Assembly: GCA_910586025.1 (NCBI GenBank) | Contig: CAJUIO010000154.1 | Span: 1 to 6,032 of the forward strand | Direction: 5' to 3' | Source: an uncultured Lachnospiraceae bacterium | GTDB lineage: Bacteria; Bacillota; Clostridia; Lachnospirales; Lachnospiraceae | Length of the DNA stretch: 6,032 nucleotides | In this document: positions 4,775 through 6,032 of the stretch, piece after piece | Layout: each line of letters begins with the position of its first letter | Numbering within the stretch: position 1 is the stretch's first letter | Notes under the pieces: generated by a model | The model's database searches: none | What the model was told of the DNA's origin: nothing | The model's input: the letters and a program-made list of their open reading frames with translations, nothing else | Program-made: the position numbers and the translations under genes

Positions 4775-5833
4775 TCACAGCAATGCCCGGAACGGAACGT
4801 TCGGTTCATCCGTGAAGCAGTCCTCAAAGCCTCTCCTGTAATGATACTGAAGTTTTTCCCGATCCACCGGCCACACATACTTTCCTCCCACCTCCCAGAT
4901 AAAGGGATGAAAGGAGTAATCCAGCTTATCCTTTCTGTAATGATACAGCATCATAATCTCCCCGGGATCCGCCTTGAAATTGGTCCACACGTCATAATGG
5001 AAGGGGATCACCACCTTGCAGCGCAGGGCCTCCGCCATGCGCAGGATATCAATCGAAGTCATTTTGTCCTGATTTCCCACGGGATTCTCCCCATAGGAGC
5101 CAAGCGCCACATCAATCTCATAATCCTTCCCGTGCTTTGCATAGTAAGTGCAGTAGTGGGAATCCCCGCTGTGGTAAATGCTTCCCGCCGGTGTCTTTAT
5201 TACGTAATTCACGGCCTTCTCATCCATATCCGCAGGACAGACGCCCCGGATGTCTTCCTGTGCGGTCACAAGGCAGGTTCGGTCAAAGGAATCCACGGCA
5301 TGGATCTCGCAGTCCCTGATCCGGACTATGTCGCCGGGCCTGACCGTCCGGCACCTGTCTTTCGGCACCCCGTATTCCATCCATTTTTCCACGCTCTTTT
5401 CCGGCCCGATAAACGGCACCTCCTGACCGCAGTTTCTCAGGACGGCGGCGGCAAAGAAGGGATCAATATGGTCATTGTGATAGTGGGTTGACAGCACCGC
5501 ATCCACGGCGCTCACCGCAAACGGATCATAAACCACAGGCGCCGCCCGCAGGTTGGGCTGCGTCATCCTCCCTCCCGTCATATTGCGCATCTGATGATAG
5601 GGAGCCATTTCCTTTACCCGCTGCGTCCGCTTTCCGTTTCCGAACCACAAATCCACCGCAATATTCGTATGATTCTCCGATTTCACCCACAGACCGGTGC
5701 ATCCGATCCACCACATGGCAAAGGTTCCGGGCTGCACCACTTCCCCGTCAATTTCTTCATTCAGCCATGTCCCCCATTCCGGAAACGCTCCTAAAATCCA
5801 TTTTTCTCTTGTGATTTCATCCATTTTGCTCAT
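4775..5833 (-). CDS. ulaG: L-ascorbate-6-phosphate lactonase, UlaG type (metallo-beta-lactamase fold)
   Basis: This 352-residue protein matches E. coli UlaG (354 residues, from memory) almost end to end, from MSKMDEITREKWILGAFPEW to RGFEDCFTDEPNVPFRALL. UlaG is a cytosolic metal-dependent lactonase that opens L-ascorbate-6-phosphate to 3-keto-L-gulonate-6-phosphate. The metal-binding signature is HYHNDH (residues 117-122), followed by HSGDSHY (221-227, with Asp224 and His226) and PFHYD (277-281, with His279). The middle of the first motif has Tyr118 where I recall Asp in E. coli. DVALGSYGENP (241-251) is also characteristic. AAGGAGG stands five bases before the ATG. It is the first gene of the operon, with a good promoter about 60 nt upstream. 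Membership of the UlaG subfamily is firm; the substrate could be another phosphorylated sugar lactone, because the rest of the ascorbate pathway is not in view. Confidence 0.94.
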   Translation of the reverse strand: MSKMDEITREKWILGAFPEWGTWLNEEIDGEVVQPGTFAMWWIGCTGLWVKSENHTNIAVDLWFGNGKRTQRVKEMAPYHQMRNMTGGRMTQPNLRAAPVVYDPFAVSAVDAVLSTHYHNDHIDPFFAAAVLRNCGQEVPFIGPEKSVEKWMEYGVPKDRCRTVRPGDIVRIRDCEIHAVDSFDRTCLVTAQEDIRGVCPADMDEKAVNYVIKTPAGSIYHSGDSHYCTYYAKHGKDYEIDVALGSYGENPVGNQDKMTSIDILRMAEALRCKVVIPFHYDVWTNFKADPGEIMMLYHYRKDKLDYSFHPFIWEVGGKYVWPVDREKLQYHYRRGFEDCFTDEPNVPFRALL

Positions 5834-5893
5834 AAATTCCTCCTTTTAAATTTATTATTTGATTATTTATATGTTCTTTTTGTCTTTTTATAT

Positions 5894-5922
5894 ATCATAA
5901 TACATATTTTGTTAAATTTCAA
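5894..5922 (-). promoter_or_regulatory. Probable sigma-A promoter of the ula-like operon
   Basis: On the minus strand TTGAAA (5917-5922) and TATGAT (5894-5899), each 5 of 6 to consensus, are separated by 17 nt. Transcription would start near 5887, leaving a leader of about 54 nt. No convincing catabolite-repression (cre) box was seen. A direct repeat TTATTT-GA-TTATTT on the plus strand, inside the leader at about 5854-5867, is a weak candidate for an operator. Confidence 0.7.
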
Positions 5923-6032
5923 TCTCTATTCAAACATTTCTGTATCATTTATATTATTTTATTTTCTTTTATAAATTATTTTTATATGTTTTATTTGTTT
6001 TTATGTTCATATTGTGATATTGTATATTTAAA
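5923..6032. other. Very AT-rich upstream region with A-tracts
   Basis: From the promoter to the window edge the sequence is only about 10-20% G+C by eye, against clearly GC-richer genes alongside. On the minus strand it holds several runs of three to five A, some about 10 nt apart (roughly 5965-6005), the spacing expected of curved DNA or an UP-element-like promoter enhancer. No open frame of note is present. It probably continues into an intergenic space beyond the window. Confidence 0.5.

Noticed and set aside
4755..4778. GTG start for ulaE overlapping the ulaG stop
   Set aside because: No ribosome binding site precedes it, whereas the internal ATG at 4752-4754 has GGAGG at ideal spacing and the homology starts there.
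4035..5491. Long plus-strand frames opposite ulaE and ulaG
   Set aside because: They are antisense to two enzymes with complete catalytic motifs; their translations resemble no known family.
1..6032. tRNA, rRNA or other known RNA genes
   Set aside because: No cloverleaf with TTCRANNC-type signature and no rRNA-like sequence was noticed on either strand by eye.

Overview
The window looks like part of a Clostridia chromosome, most likely Lachnospiraceae. The genes are moderately GC-rich, ribosome binding sites are strong GGAGG types, and the protein set (AgcS symporter, cysteine-bearing Rrf2 regulator, MepA-like MATE pump, Ula-type sugar-acid enzymes) fits gut Clostridia. This assignment is inferred from protein resemblance recalled from memory; no search was possible.

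Layout from left to right. Positions 1-423 (+) hold the C-terminal end of an AgcS-type sodium:alanine/glycine symporter. It is followed by a strong stem-loop (423-478) that can act as a terminator from both sides. Positions 482-916 (-) encode an Rrf2/IscR-like regulator with three cluster-type cysteines. Its promoter overlaps a near-palindromic site that is probably its own operator. Positions 917-1490 have no gene but are dense with structure: a ~267-nt imperfect inverted repeat (1033-1299), a nested set of smaller hairpins (1307-1376), a good sigma-A-type promoter (1363-1390), and two short palindromes with the same CAAG core (1386-1411, 1421-1434). Positions 1491-2789 (+) encode a MATE-family efflux protein.

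The right half is one minus-strand operon read from 5833 down to 2783: a UlaG-like metallo-beta-lactamase-fold lactonase, a UlaE-like L-xylulose-5-phosphate 3-epimerase, and a cytosolic beta-propeller-like protein with one clear DxDGDG calcium-type motif. UlaG and UlaE belong to L-ascorbate catabolism. The PTS transporter (UlaABC), the decarboxylase (UlaD) and the 4-epimerase (UlaF) are not in the window. The propeller gene is tightly coupled to ulaE and may be an uncharacterised extra part of the pathway. The operon starts from a good promoter (5894-5922) inside a very AT-rich, A-tract-containing region that runs to the window edge. It ends in a 15-bp perfect stem-loop (2767-2805) that lies across the convergent, overlapping ends of the propeller and MATE genes, with both stop codons in the loop.

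The main candidates for something undescribed are the structured 1033-1434 region upstream of the exporter and the propeller protein in the ula-like operon.
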